Assembly (NCBI GenBank): GCA_932521025.1
Contig: OW051471.1
Location: 620,001 to 684,000, forward strand
Length of the DNA stretch: 64,000 bases
Source: Oscheius onirici
Lineage: Eukaryota; Nematoda; Chromadorea; Rhabditida; Rhabditidae
Reading direction: 5' to 3'
Shown here: positions 49,900 through 60,200 of the stretch, one piece after another
How the letters are laid out: each line of letters starts with the position of its first letter
Numbering within the stretch: the stretch's first letter is position 1
Notes under the pieces: generated by a model
Told to the model about the DNA's origin: nothing
The model's input: only the letters and a program-made list of their open reading frames with translations
Database searches by the model: none
Program-made: the position numbers and the translations under genes

Positions 49900-51459
49900 A
49901 TGGCAGAAAATAGCGCAGGAACAAGCGGAAATGGCCCGGAAAAGGTCCATATTGAAGCTTCGGAGCTCGGGACGAAGGAATAGTCAGTTTTCCTTCATTT
50001 TTTCGCAAATTTTCGCTAAAAATGGTGCAAATCACCCATTTCAGCTGGGATTCACGCTACGAGCTGGAGCTGGACAATTTTCGGGAGAGCGGCGACGAGG
50101 GAGAGGTCTGGTTCGGTCGGTCGGCTGAAAACAGGTGAATTTTGCTCATTTTCTTCCTGGTTTTCTCCAAATATCATGAAAAATGCTATATTTTCAGAAT
50201 AATCAAGTATCTCGTCGAAAATCACAAAAGAGACGTGCCGATTCTCGACTTGGGATGCGGAAATGGGTCCGTTTTGCGCAGATTGGTCAGTTTTGTTCAT
50301 TTTTTCCATGAAAAATCGGATTTTAGCGAGAAAAGGGCTTCTCAAGGCTGACAGGAGTCGATTATTGCCCGGCGGCCATCGATCTGGCCACCGATGCCAG
50401 TCAGGAAGGAGAAGAAGAGACCGGAGTGGAAATTCAGTACAGAGTAAGTTCATTTTATCGGTTTTTTGCCGAAACATTGAAAAACGACCTATTTTCAGGT
50501 CTTCGACCTTCTGAGCCCCGAAGATTTGGCCAGTTTGACGGCCGAAAACGGCGTCATCCTCGACAAGGGCACCTGGGACGCCATGTCGCTTTGTGACGAG
50601 GCTGAAAGAGGTAAATTTTTGTCCTTTTTGGCTGAAAACCTATTTTTCGGCTGTAAATTGGCTTTTTTCCAGAAAAACGACGAAATTCCTATGCTGAAGC
50701 CGTCCTGAAGGCCACGCCAGCTCCGACAGACGACTTTACAGCCGAACTGGTCATCATTTCCTGCAATTTTACGTGGTAAGCTGGACCTTTTTTCTGAACA
50801 AGAACATTGCTGGAAACCAAGATGCACTGATCATTGCTGTTTTTGTACACTTGAAACCTTTTACCTTGCAAGTGAAACATAAAAAGTCCAAAGAAAACTT
50901 GAAAAAGCCTTTGAAAACGTCAGTTCTTTGGCTATGATAACTTTAGTTGTGGCCACAGTTAAGACAGTTAGACGGCGGATGTGGCCACAGTCAACACAGT
51001 TAGACAGACACTGCAAACATTGGATACTCAGTCAAAGATACGCGGCTAATACTTGCTTGGGTTTTGGCTGGCTGTACCTTGCTGAGTATCCAACGTTTCC
51101 ACGCATTTTTGCGGAAATGGCTCTATCAACGAAAATTTTAAAAATCTAATTTTCTTCAAGTTGCCGCTTAATAGACTATTACACTATGTATTTTTGTACT
51201 ACTTTTTCTAACAACACAAATGGACAAATGCCTTTTCTCTCCTGAAAAAGTTGTATAACCCTAGTGAAACTGGGGAAAAACAGTCTAAAATGTAGTTTTC
51301 CCATCCAAAAAAAATCTGTTTTTCAGCTCGGAGCTTCGCGACCAATTCGAAAAGTACCCCTTCCTCCGCTTCAAGTCCGAAATTCCGGCCGTCAGTTCCT
51401 TCTCCTTTGCCGGAGCCACAGGCGTGACGTCTTCCGGAGCCGTTTTTCAGAGAATTTGA
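49900..51459 (+). CDS. eEF1A lysine methyltransferase, EEF1AKMT2/METTL10 (Efm4) type
   Basis: Seven exons (49900-49982, 50045-50134, 50198-50285, 50327-50443, 50499-50610, 50673-50775, 51327-51459) give 241 codons plus stop with agreeing phases. Family motifs are in order: [20 protein letters not shown], the SAM-binding motif [13 protein letters not shown] (D75-G81), the acidic motif [10 protein letters not shown], the catalytic-site motif [12 protein letters not shown] (D148-L156), and [10 protein letters not shown]. The end, [16 protein letters not shown], matches the family's 'FGGRSGNSVAALVFQ'. It should methylate a lysine of translation factor eEF1A in the cytoplasm using S-adenosylmethionine. 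The last intron is long (551 bases) and holds repeat sequence. TTTTCAG (AG at 49892-49893) lies seven bases before the ATG. The demethylase gene ends 480 bases upstream in the same direction, so the two may form an operon. Confidence 0.92.
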
Positions 51460-51487
51460 TACCTTTTTTAGTTGATTTCACGAACAA

Positions 51488-51493
51488 AATAAA
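51488..51493 (+). terminator. Polyadenylation signal AATAAA of the methyltransferase gene
   Basis: AATAAA lies 28 bases past the TGA at 51457-51459. Confidence 0.65.
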
Positions 51494-52455
51494 CGTCATT
51501 TTGAGCTGTAATTGGGAAAAGAGCGAAGCTGTCAAGACGGAGGGACAAAAAGTGACACTAATTGCGTTTAGCACCGGCTCCAGATGGGCCATTTTCTTCA
51601 TGAAACGAGCTACTGTATGGCCATTTTTTTTGTCAGATTTTGGACATTTTTAGGAGAAAGCAATACCGTAACCTTTTACTGTTTGTTCCGAGACCCATTA
51701 CGGACAAGTTGCGTATTTTCTAGTTACGCAAAATTGCGTAACTAGAAATTATGTTCAAATCAGTGTACGCAATTTCGCGTAAACTGAAAGGACGCGAATA
51801 TTTGTCATGTAACAAAAGTTAGCTGCGTATCTTGACTGAGTATCCAATTTTTCAGTGCTAAATTGCAGGTCTCGGAACGAAGAAAAAGGTTACGGTAACG
51901 ATCTCTTCGGTTGGAACAGACTACTTTTTACTATACTCTGATCAGAGAGAATAACTAAAAATGTTTCGATTTGTGCATCAAAGTACAATGGGTTGAAGAC
52001 AAACAATGTTTGGGCGATAACCGTTTCAATTTCTGATACTTTTTGCCGTTGCCACAAGACAGTATTTTCGTTTTCATCACACCAGTACTTCTGACTACTC
52101 GCAGTTAGCTTTATAAATTTTGCGAAACAACTTATACTTTGAGTTAAGAGACTCTGTTACTCTGCTTTGTTTGAATAGGATAAAAGATGTCAATCATTGA
52201 AACCTAGAAAATAACTAGAGGCCAAACTAAAATACTAGTTTATTTTTTGGTTATGGTAAAATCAAAGACAGTCGACACGGAACAAAACTACCTTCAAGAA
52301 TTTTCCTTTCATCTTCTTGGCAAAACATTTTTCGCTTTCTCTGAAATTTTCCCCTCAAGAGACAGAGAAACGCAGACCGAGAATAATAGAATCAAAGAGT
52401 TTTTTGTTCAGTAGGCAGTGCTGGTGAGGATCTGTGTTAGACCTATACCGTCTTG

Positions 52456-52872
52456 TCACGGTCGAATTCCTACAAAGACCCCCGTCCCAGTGGCATCAGC
52501 TTTCCTGCTTCCTCTTCCGGGAAGTGTTGGAGAAAGTGCAGTACTCTGCTGTCTCACAGATCAGTCTAGAAAGAGCTCGGCGAAGAAGGTCACGAATGGT
52601 CTGGCAGAAAACATGAAACTATACTGTTTTTGGTGGGATTCTGGCCTGACTTTATTGTTTGGTCTGAACTTCTTTTTAGGTCAGGAAACTGATCCAGTTC
52701 GGTTCTTTACTAACAACGTTTAATAGAGAGACACAGAGATTTAAAGTCAGAGTGACAAGCTGAAAGGCTACCCCATTACTGTTCGCAAAAATGCTCTCAC
52801 TATATAAAACTGTTGAAACTTTTGAAAAGTTTCCCAAACAACTCTTTTGTTTTCCCCCATATCGCTTTCAGC
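52456..52872 (+). repeat. Second copy of the demethylase upstream region
   Basis: Direct repeat of 41513-41942 with scattered substitutions, including the TATATAAA (52801-52808). No recognisable gene follows it closely; the next gene on this strand begins at 57223. Past 52872 the similarity to the demethylase gene stops, before any coding sequence. Confidence 0.85.
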
Positions 52873-53329
52873 TAATATCCCTCTGAAAAACACAAGGCCC
52901 TCTCTTTTCCCCTAATGCATCTCCAGCTGTCAACAGCCATTGTCCAGTGCCTCGGGTTCGGATACCCGACTGGCTACTCTTATTACATCCCGGCTCGTTA
53001 AAAAAGTGAGACAAATTTTTCAGTTTTTCTTGTTTTTGTGCGTTTTTTTTCGAACGAGTTTCACCTGAATTACTTTCAAAGTATCTTGCCCCACATAGTC
53101 CAAGAGTGGAACAGTTTTTTTGGTAACTGACACATTTTGAGAGACATTGGCTGTACTGCAGTAGACGCCTCAGTTCGTTCAAAAAAAATTGGCGCCTTTT
53201 TCTTGACTAACTGACTCATGAGATTCGTTTTGTTGCAAAATTGTTTCAACATTCACGTAAGATCAGGTCAGATGGTTCGGTTTACTACAACTCGTCCCAG
53301 TATTCTGTAAATATCCATCAATCTCAAAA

Positions 53330-53470
53330 AAATTCAGACCGAAGACGGCTTTTTTTAAACTTTCCGATGTTCTACAAAAAGCCTAACAATACGCAACAAC
53401 TTTGCAGAACATCGAAAAGCTCAAAAAGGCCGTCTTCAAGCCGAAAAGTGTGCATTTTGGAAGGCTTACA
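53330..53470. repeat. MITE-like palindrome E, partial copy 3
   Basis: GACGGCTTTTTTTAAACTTT and GATGTTCTAC pair with GCAGAACATCGAAAAGCTC and GGCCGTCTTC. It resembles 23631-23800 in the GCAGAAC-ATC-AAAAGCT core. Confidence 0.55.
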
Positions 53471-55199
53471 AATACATTTTTCGGTATGAAATAATCCTTT
53501 TTTGTCCATTCCACCACCTCTCCCGCCTCTTTTCAACCACCCCGAGGGAGGAAAAAGCTCATTTTGTCTTATTGTGATTGAAAGGCCCGATAACGCGACT
53601 CCAATACGCACTAATCGTGTTTTCTCAAAAAGAGATCCCAAGGGTAACATTCGTTTTTCTCCTTTTTCGTCCTCAAAACATTGTGATTCTTTTGGGACGG
53701 AGAAGGGGGGACGGAGAAGCAAAAAAAATCTACATTATGATGTCATCTCTGCCTTCTGACATCCTCTGCCTTTTTAGTCTAAAGTGATGATCCTAATTTG
53801 GCTCGGTGGATTAGCGCCAAACCACTTTGGTGAGGGGGCTTTTGGCGACCCTGTTTTTTTTTCTGCCTATTCGTTTCATCTGAAAATTTGGTCCTTCTTT
53901 TTGAGCTACCAGAATAAGTAGCTCGAGGCTTGTTACAAGTTATCAATCGTGTACCTCAAAACAGTACGTTATGGCGGGTCTTCTCTTTCATTTAAAAAAA
54001 CTAAGGTCACTCGAAGTGAATTTCGAACTTTTCAAATCCTAGGCACTGTCAAAATTTGAATCTGAGGAGAATTATTTCATCGAAATTTTGCGAAGAATCT
54101 AGTGTGTTTTTCAAAACAATCCCCTTTTCAATGTGTTCAAGTCCCTCTACCGTCTTGAAGCCGCAGGTAACAAGTTATGTCCTGTCGAGAAAATGAGTTG
54201 AGCAAGATCGCAAGAATTGAGTTTTGAACTTGGAAAAGTTCTCAAAAAGTTCAACTAATGTACGACATCGTCAGACGACGAAGTCGGCTGGTTTGTACTG
54301 AAAATCAGTTCTAGGGCTATGAAAACAATATGTTATAGCGAGAATCGACTGCTTCTAGATATTTTTTGTTTCAATAAGCAGTCTAACCACAATAGTTCGG
54401 CCTAAACTGGTCGGCCACCGAATTTTACTCCAAAATATTGTTTCCAAGATAATCCAAGGAAAAGAGGGCATATCTGAATCGTCACAAGCTTTTATGAAAA
54501 AAACTGTAGTGTTAGCTCCTGCTTTTTCTCGTATCCAAAAAAGTTCGACTCACTCTCCTGTGCCCTTCAGCCAGCGCTGTTTATTGCTTGATCTCCAGTG
54601 AAATTTGGTAATTCTTTCCAAGCTCAGATCTTGTTTAGTTTTTGTTTCAGTAAGCACGTTAGATACAAGGCCTCAACCGGTGTTCTTCAGTCGGATCCTT
54701 TAAAATATTGCCTTCAACCTGTAGTCGTTGAAAGAGAAAGGATCGCCACGTGTTTTTTTCATAAAAAATCCACAAAAAATACAATCGGTCACTACGTATG
54801 GCACGCAAACGTTGATTACGCAGTCAAAGGGAAATCCCAGTTGTTTCCCTCCACTCAAGAAAAACCCGCGGGAATTGAAATTAACTTTTCTTGAACTCTA
54901 TAAAATCAAAAAAATAAACTGAAGGTGCAGAACTTGTTTCGCTTCACCGCTTATTCATAACTGATACATTTGTTTAGCTTCACTCAATTCGTTGCTGGAA
55001 AATTTTCAATTTCAAATTTCCACTGGTCTCGTCTTGAAGATTCAAAAGGAGCCGGTATTTCGAGTACGCCGTTTGCCACAAAACTTCACTTTTTCGTAAC
55101 ATTTTTTATGCTTCACTGGCAATATATAACTGTTCCCCTAAACTGCTCTGTACTGCATATAGTTTTCCGCTGAGATAAAAATATGATGAATGGAGCGAG

Positions 55200-55990
55200 T
55201 ACCCTGCCTTATTTAAAAATCTCGAGCCTCTCTCTCCTGTGCCAGCCTATGTCGTCCATCATGTTCAGCGCCGATTCGTAATTGGCGCTTTTGGTTTGGA
55301 CAAATCTGGCTCCTGGGATCTATGGCTTTCTCTCTCCCTCTCTCTTCCAGACCTCGAGTCTTATGATTTTGCACACCGATACAATCGTTTTGAATTTCTT
55401 TAGTCCTTTTTTTGACCCCAGCCTCTGTTACAGCAACTGCAGAAAATTGCACCTATTCTTGAAACTCAAAACTTTTTTTCATTGAAAGCAAGCAAAATTT
55501 TTCCTTTTTGACCTCCGAAATTCCCCAAGGGGAAGCAACGACACTTGACTTGGGTCAATGCTGACTCAATCACAGCTGCAAAAGTCTTCCGGAAGTTTCT
55601 TCTTCTATCTTTTCGTGTTTTTCCCCTAAAGCTGGATGAGCCGGATCTTCTCTAGTCAATCTCGTCCAATTCTGTCCGATTTCTTTTGTGAAGCAATCTT
55701 GGCTTCGGTCATCTAATTGGCCTTACTCCTCGCCATGATCTCCATTCTATTTCTCTTCTCGTCCACGTGTCTTTCTTGCAAAATTCCATTTTTGTCTTGC
55801 CCCCATCTTTTTCTGATATCCATGGCTTTCGAAGCTTCCATCAGCCATTCATTTGTGCGTTATCAAGCAATGTGACACCCCAATATCATCTTCCGCTGAG
55901 CTACTTGTTACTATCTCCTTCTTGAAGAGTCCAAGTTTCGCTGGCGTAAAGCAGGGACAGCAATTGAAAGATGCTACAGATTGAGATCGA
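55200..55990 (-). mobile_element. Degenerate 3' end of a non-LTR retrotransposon
   Basis: On the minus strand, reading down from about 55990, broken frames give LSLLYASETWTLQ, then WGVTLLDNAQMN, then KDTWTRREIEW and TELDEID. These match, in order, the C-terminal part of worm non-LTR reverse transcriptases ('LLYGSETWTL', 'MLGVTLRDRIRN', 'DDRWTRRVLEW', 'RWVDDI'). Stops interrupt every frame, so the copy is dead. How far the element runs toward 55200 is unclear. Confidence 0.6.
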
Positions 55991-57222
55991 TACAGAAAGT
56001 GCATATATGTAGTAGATTTAAAGCATTTTTTTCTGCAAAACTTTACAAAGTGTTATTTATGACCATCGGAATTTCTGTCCGTTTCGTGTTTTTACGATAA
56101 AGTTTTCAAAACGTTTTCACGATCAAGTTTTTAGCCTTTTCTGCATATTGGCAGCTAGCTCAGCGTTGTTCTTTCTTCGTCGAAACTATAAAAAAATATC
56201 GGAGCGCCTTTTTTTCGGAAAGAAATATGTAGAAAAACGGGAATCATGCTGAGGTTATCTGGAAAAATAGTCCAAAGTTAATATGATTACAAAATTGTAA
56301 ACGGCACGAGTTATGCCACTCTTTTACGCGAAATTTTCCCAACCGTACTACGAACATGTAGTGAGCCTACAGAAAGAATATATTTAGTTACTGAAACAAC
56401 ATGCTTTGCAACTTTTTTCAAGCTTTACTTCCCGTTAGTCGACCTCTTTCACCCCCTCCCCTTTTCGGAGCTCTTCCTCCCGGCAAATCACATAAGATGT
56501 GACGTCTCCCCCGCTCTCTAGCCCCAGAAATTCAATCTGTTCCCGTCTCCATTGTGGGCGAGAGACTCAAGTCGAAGACTCGAAAACTTTTGCCTCCCAT
56601 GGCTCTTCAGCTGGAATTTTACCTTGGATACTACATTTTTGCATTTTCTTCGGTTTTTCTATCTGCATCACATACCACTGAATCTCTCCCTTTATAATAA
56701 AACAGTGAAGCATTTTGGAATTTTTCTTCTAGCAATCCTAAAAAGAGTCACAGTTTTTTCATGTCTCCTCAAACGAACTTTTTGCATGTTACAGCTCGTG
56801 CAAACGTCCACATTACGTACCTTTTAGTTACGCGAAATTGCATACGAAAAACACTGAAATTGCGTATAAATCAGTACTCCCAAACAAAAATTGTGGTTCA
56901 AATCATTGACGGTAGAACAGGTTCTTGCTTATCCAAATTGTGAAACTGTTTCCACATTTTTTTAACTTTGGTTTTTTTCTGCGATTTCCACTGTGCATTG
57001 AGCCGGTAATAGTCTGAATTTGTCAAGGAAAAATGGTTATATGCTGATCTCCAGAGATCGTTCATCAAAAAACTTTGATAAGGATCCCTTTTATGCCGAG
57101 AATGGAACCTTTGACGTTTTTACTCGTAGTTTTTCCGGAAACTTCTGCTTGCTGCAGAAATATCCGTCAATATTTCCCTCACCGAAAGCAACTGGGCACA
57201 AACTTTCGTTTTTATCAAGAAA

Positions 57223-60200
57223 ATGAAGTGGTTGCTTCTTCTGCTTTCCATTATGCTATTTGTACTCTCTCTACGAGTAATTTAAGTTTTCGTCTATTCC
57301 TGATTGTATATCATTTTGTTGAAAAAAAAACTTTCTAAAAAAAAACGCAGATGCATCTCTGCGAGCAGCCGATGAATCTGACCCGCAGGGCATGCTGCCA
57401 ACTGGTTCTTCTGCTCAACGATACCACTAAAGTGAGTTTTTGAGCTGACCATTTTCACGAAATCTCTCTAAAGCAATGGTGCCTGTGGTAGACTCTGGCT
57501 GTTTGTCTGTCTTACTCTGTAACTTTGTTTGTTTGTCCGAGGCCACGAGATTCGTCGCGAAAAGTCAGAAATTGTCGGGATTAGATGGTTACATTTGAAC
57601 TGGGAGTGGGAATAAGTTATTCGAGAAAAATAAGGTCATGTCAAGAGAATTGGATGGGTGTCTAGCATTGAACTATTCTATTATCGAATAGATAGGAAAT
57701 GGTTCGGCTGTATTCTAAACGTGAAACATTCAACGCGCAAAAATTCAGCTGCGTATCAGGTTAAAATATGCAAACATTGGATAGTCAGCCAGAAAAAAAC
57801 TTACAGTAACCCTTCCCGGCTGCCTAACAGCCCATTTTCCCAGGTAAATTTTGCCTTTTCACTGTTAGGCGGCCCAAGCAACATGAGGGTCCCTCAGGGA
57901 AAGGAATGTATGGTTACTGTAACTGTTTTTTAACAGACTAAACATCGCACTTATAGATATATTCTGAATAAAACCAGGACGTTGGCAGTCTACTTTGTAA
58001 CAAAAAAATACTCTGTAGTTTTCGTACTCTTCTTTGTCTCTTTTGGTGTTCTAAATGTTTCAGCTTGTTCTCTAAAGTAGAGGCAGCTGTATTTCGTCAG
58101 TAATAGCATTCTGTTACGATAGAGATTGCACAATTTTTTCTGCTGTTCACTGTGATTTGTTCAAAAAATGAGATCGTTACCGTAACCCCTTTTTTTCGTG
58201 GCGAGACCGGTAAGTGAAAGAATCTAAAATCCTGACTGAGTATCCTATCTTTAGTTGTTATGGGGGTCTCGTCACGAAGAAGATGGGTTACGGTAGTGAC
58301 CTCTTGAACCAGGCTTGTTCCGCCCGCCCAGGACTTTTCGACGTTTTTGAAATGCCATGTTTTTCCCGATCCCTTTTTCTTAATTTTCATTTTTGCAAAG
58401 GTGCGTAATGGTAAAACACACCACTAGCCAAAATTTCGATGAAAAAGATTGCTTAACAAAATTAGGAAAAATCAAAAGGCTTAAAAACGGTTTTCGATTT
58501 TTCCTAATTTTGTTAAGCAATCTTTTCAAAAACGTCGAAAAGTCCTGGGCGGGCGGAACAAGCCTGTCTTGAACACACTATACTACCATATTCATAATTT
58601 CTCTGTACTTTCCCGTCTTTTGGCCCAAAATTTCAAATTTTACTGAATAACAAGAGTCAAGAAGACAATTGAATTCTCCCTCTTCCCCCATTTTCTCCAC
58701 TTTGGGTTCATCTGACAGTCTTCAGACACTTCAAAATGTTTCATAAAGTGTTCAAATAAAGGGAAATAAGCAAAAAACTGATTCGTCAGGACATCCGGGA
58801 GAGAAATAAACCTTTTTGGATTGTTTTGAGTTTTTTTTACCAAAACTAATCACATTGTCATTTCAGGTGCCTCCATGCAGCTCTGACTTTCTGCAAGCTG
58901 AATACAATGAAACTAGGATCAGGGTAAGTATGCTCAGGTTTTTTCAATTTTTGGCTTCACTTTGTGTGTAAGAGTTTTCTGTGATTCTTTTTGATGTTGT
59001 TCGTATGGAACCGAAAAACAAAATATAGTTCGACTGAAGTTTTCAAGTCCTAACCCATTATAAATTGCTCTCGCGTCTCTGTGTATCTGTCTGTCTGTGT
59101 GTCTGAAGCTCTAATTGAAGATAAGGAGGGTAGCTTTGTTAGTTAATTAGTTTTTAACAAGTCGCGACAGAAAATGCGCCAAGGGTTCTTATGACTTTGA
59201 TAGTTTCTTATTAGGGCGGTGTGACTGGAACAGAGTGACAAGGGGAGAAGGGAAGGGAAACTAGGGCTGAGATTCACTAAAGCTGGGAACGGGTTGGGAG
59301 ACCCGTTCAGGTCCTACATTTCGAAATTTGGATTGGGAGTGAGCGGGTTCCAATACAATTTCGGTAGTTTCTTTGGAGGGTCAGGGAGAGTGACCGGAGG
59401 AGAATAACAAAGGAGGAATGAAAAGAAAACCACGACTAAGGCTCCGTGACAGAGCGAAGTCATAAATTTCTACATTAGCCCTGGAAGGGCGTTGCCAACC
59501 TTGTTTTCAAAAACTCGAATTTTCGGCATGAAAGAGAAAGAACGACTGTTCCTATCCAAACGGCTATATACAAAGTCATTTTTTCAATACAGTTTCTGTT
59601 AGCTTCGAGAATTTGACACAGCAACTCTTTACTTTTCATTTGTTACTTATGAACCTTGTGAAACAACTTTTTGGGTGACAAAAAGATTTCAATACAATGT
59701 CCCTTCCGAATTTCAGTGCCGTTTGTAGACTGTTTGTATAGCTACATTTGGTAAGAGACGCCAGCGTCAATCTAAAGGTCCCAAGTTCAAACCCGCTTGT
59801 GCTCAACCAAGGCATCCATCCTCCCGAGGTCGGTAAATTGGTAGTAGCATGCTACGAAGATAAAGCGTTCTTGGAGTCAAACTTGGCACCTGTCCAGATT
59901 ATAGAACGTAAGTCTGATTTCTCTGGCCCCTCAGATTAGACCCGCACGATTGAGCTTGCTCTGGCGTTGATTACGGGGTAAACTTTATCTTTTAAACTTT
60001 TACTGCTTTTCCGGACTTGTGGGAAAATTAATAAATGAAGTATTCTCAACCTTTTCTTCATCCATTTTCTCACCGAATCTGCTTTTCAGTCGAAAGTTTC
60101 CAGGATATTTTGTGTTTCAAAGCGATTACGACAGTTCAAACCTGTCTTTACGTTACTACTGGCAAGTAAAATTCTCAATTATTGATAGAAATTTTAGCAT

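Larger units (their letters stand above)
51494..57222. other. Gene-poor region with repeats and a retrotransposon remnant
   Basis: No intact gene is recognised. It contains a MITE-like segment (51690-51930, with TTGCGTA and GAGTATCCAA cores), the duplicated demethylase promoter block (52456-52872), a partial palindrome E (53330-53470), a GAAGTCGGCTGGT hairpin (54262-54296) and a non-LTR remnant (55200-55990). The rest looks AT-rich and featureless. Confidence 0.5.

Noticed and set aside
52868-53182. Minus-strand open frame containing GIRTRGTGQWLL
   Set aside because: This kind of peptide often comes from translating tRNA-like repeat DNA (GGGTTCGGATACCC here). It also overlaps the edge of the duplicated promoter block.
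57850-57900. Telomere-like TTAGGC
   Set aside because: The hexamer occurs only once per copy of the short repeat family and is never tandem, so it is not telomeric.
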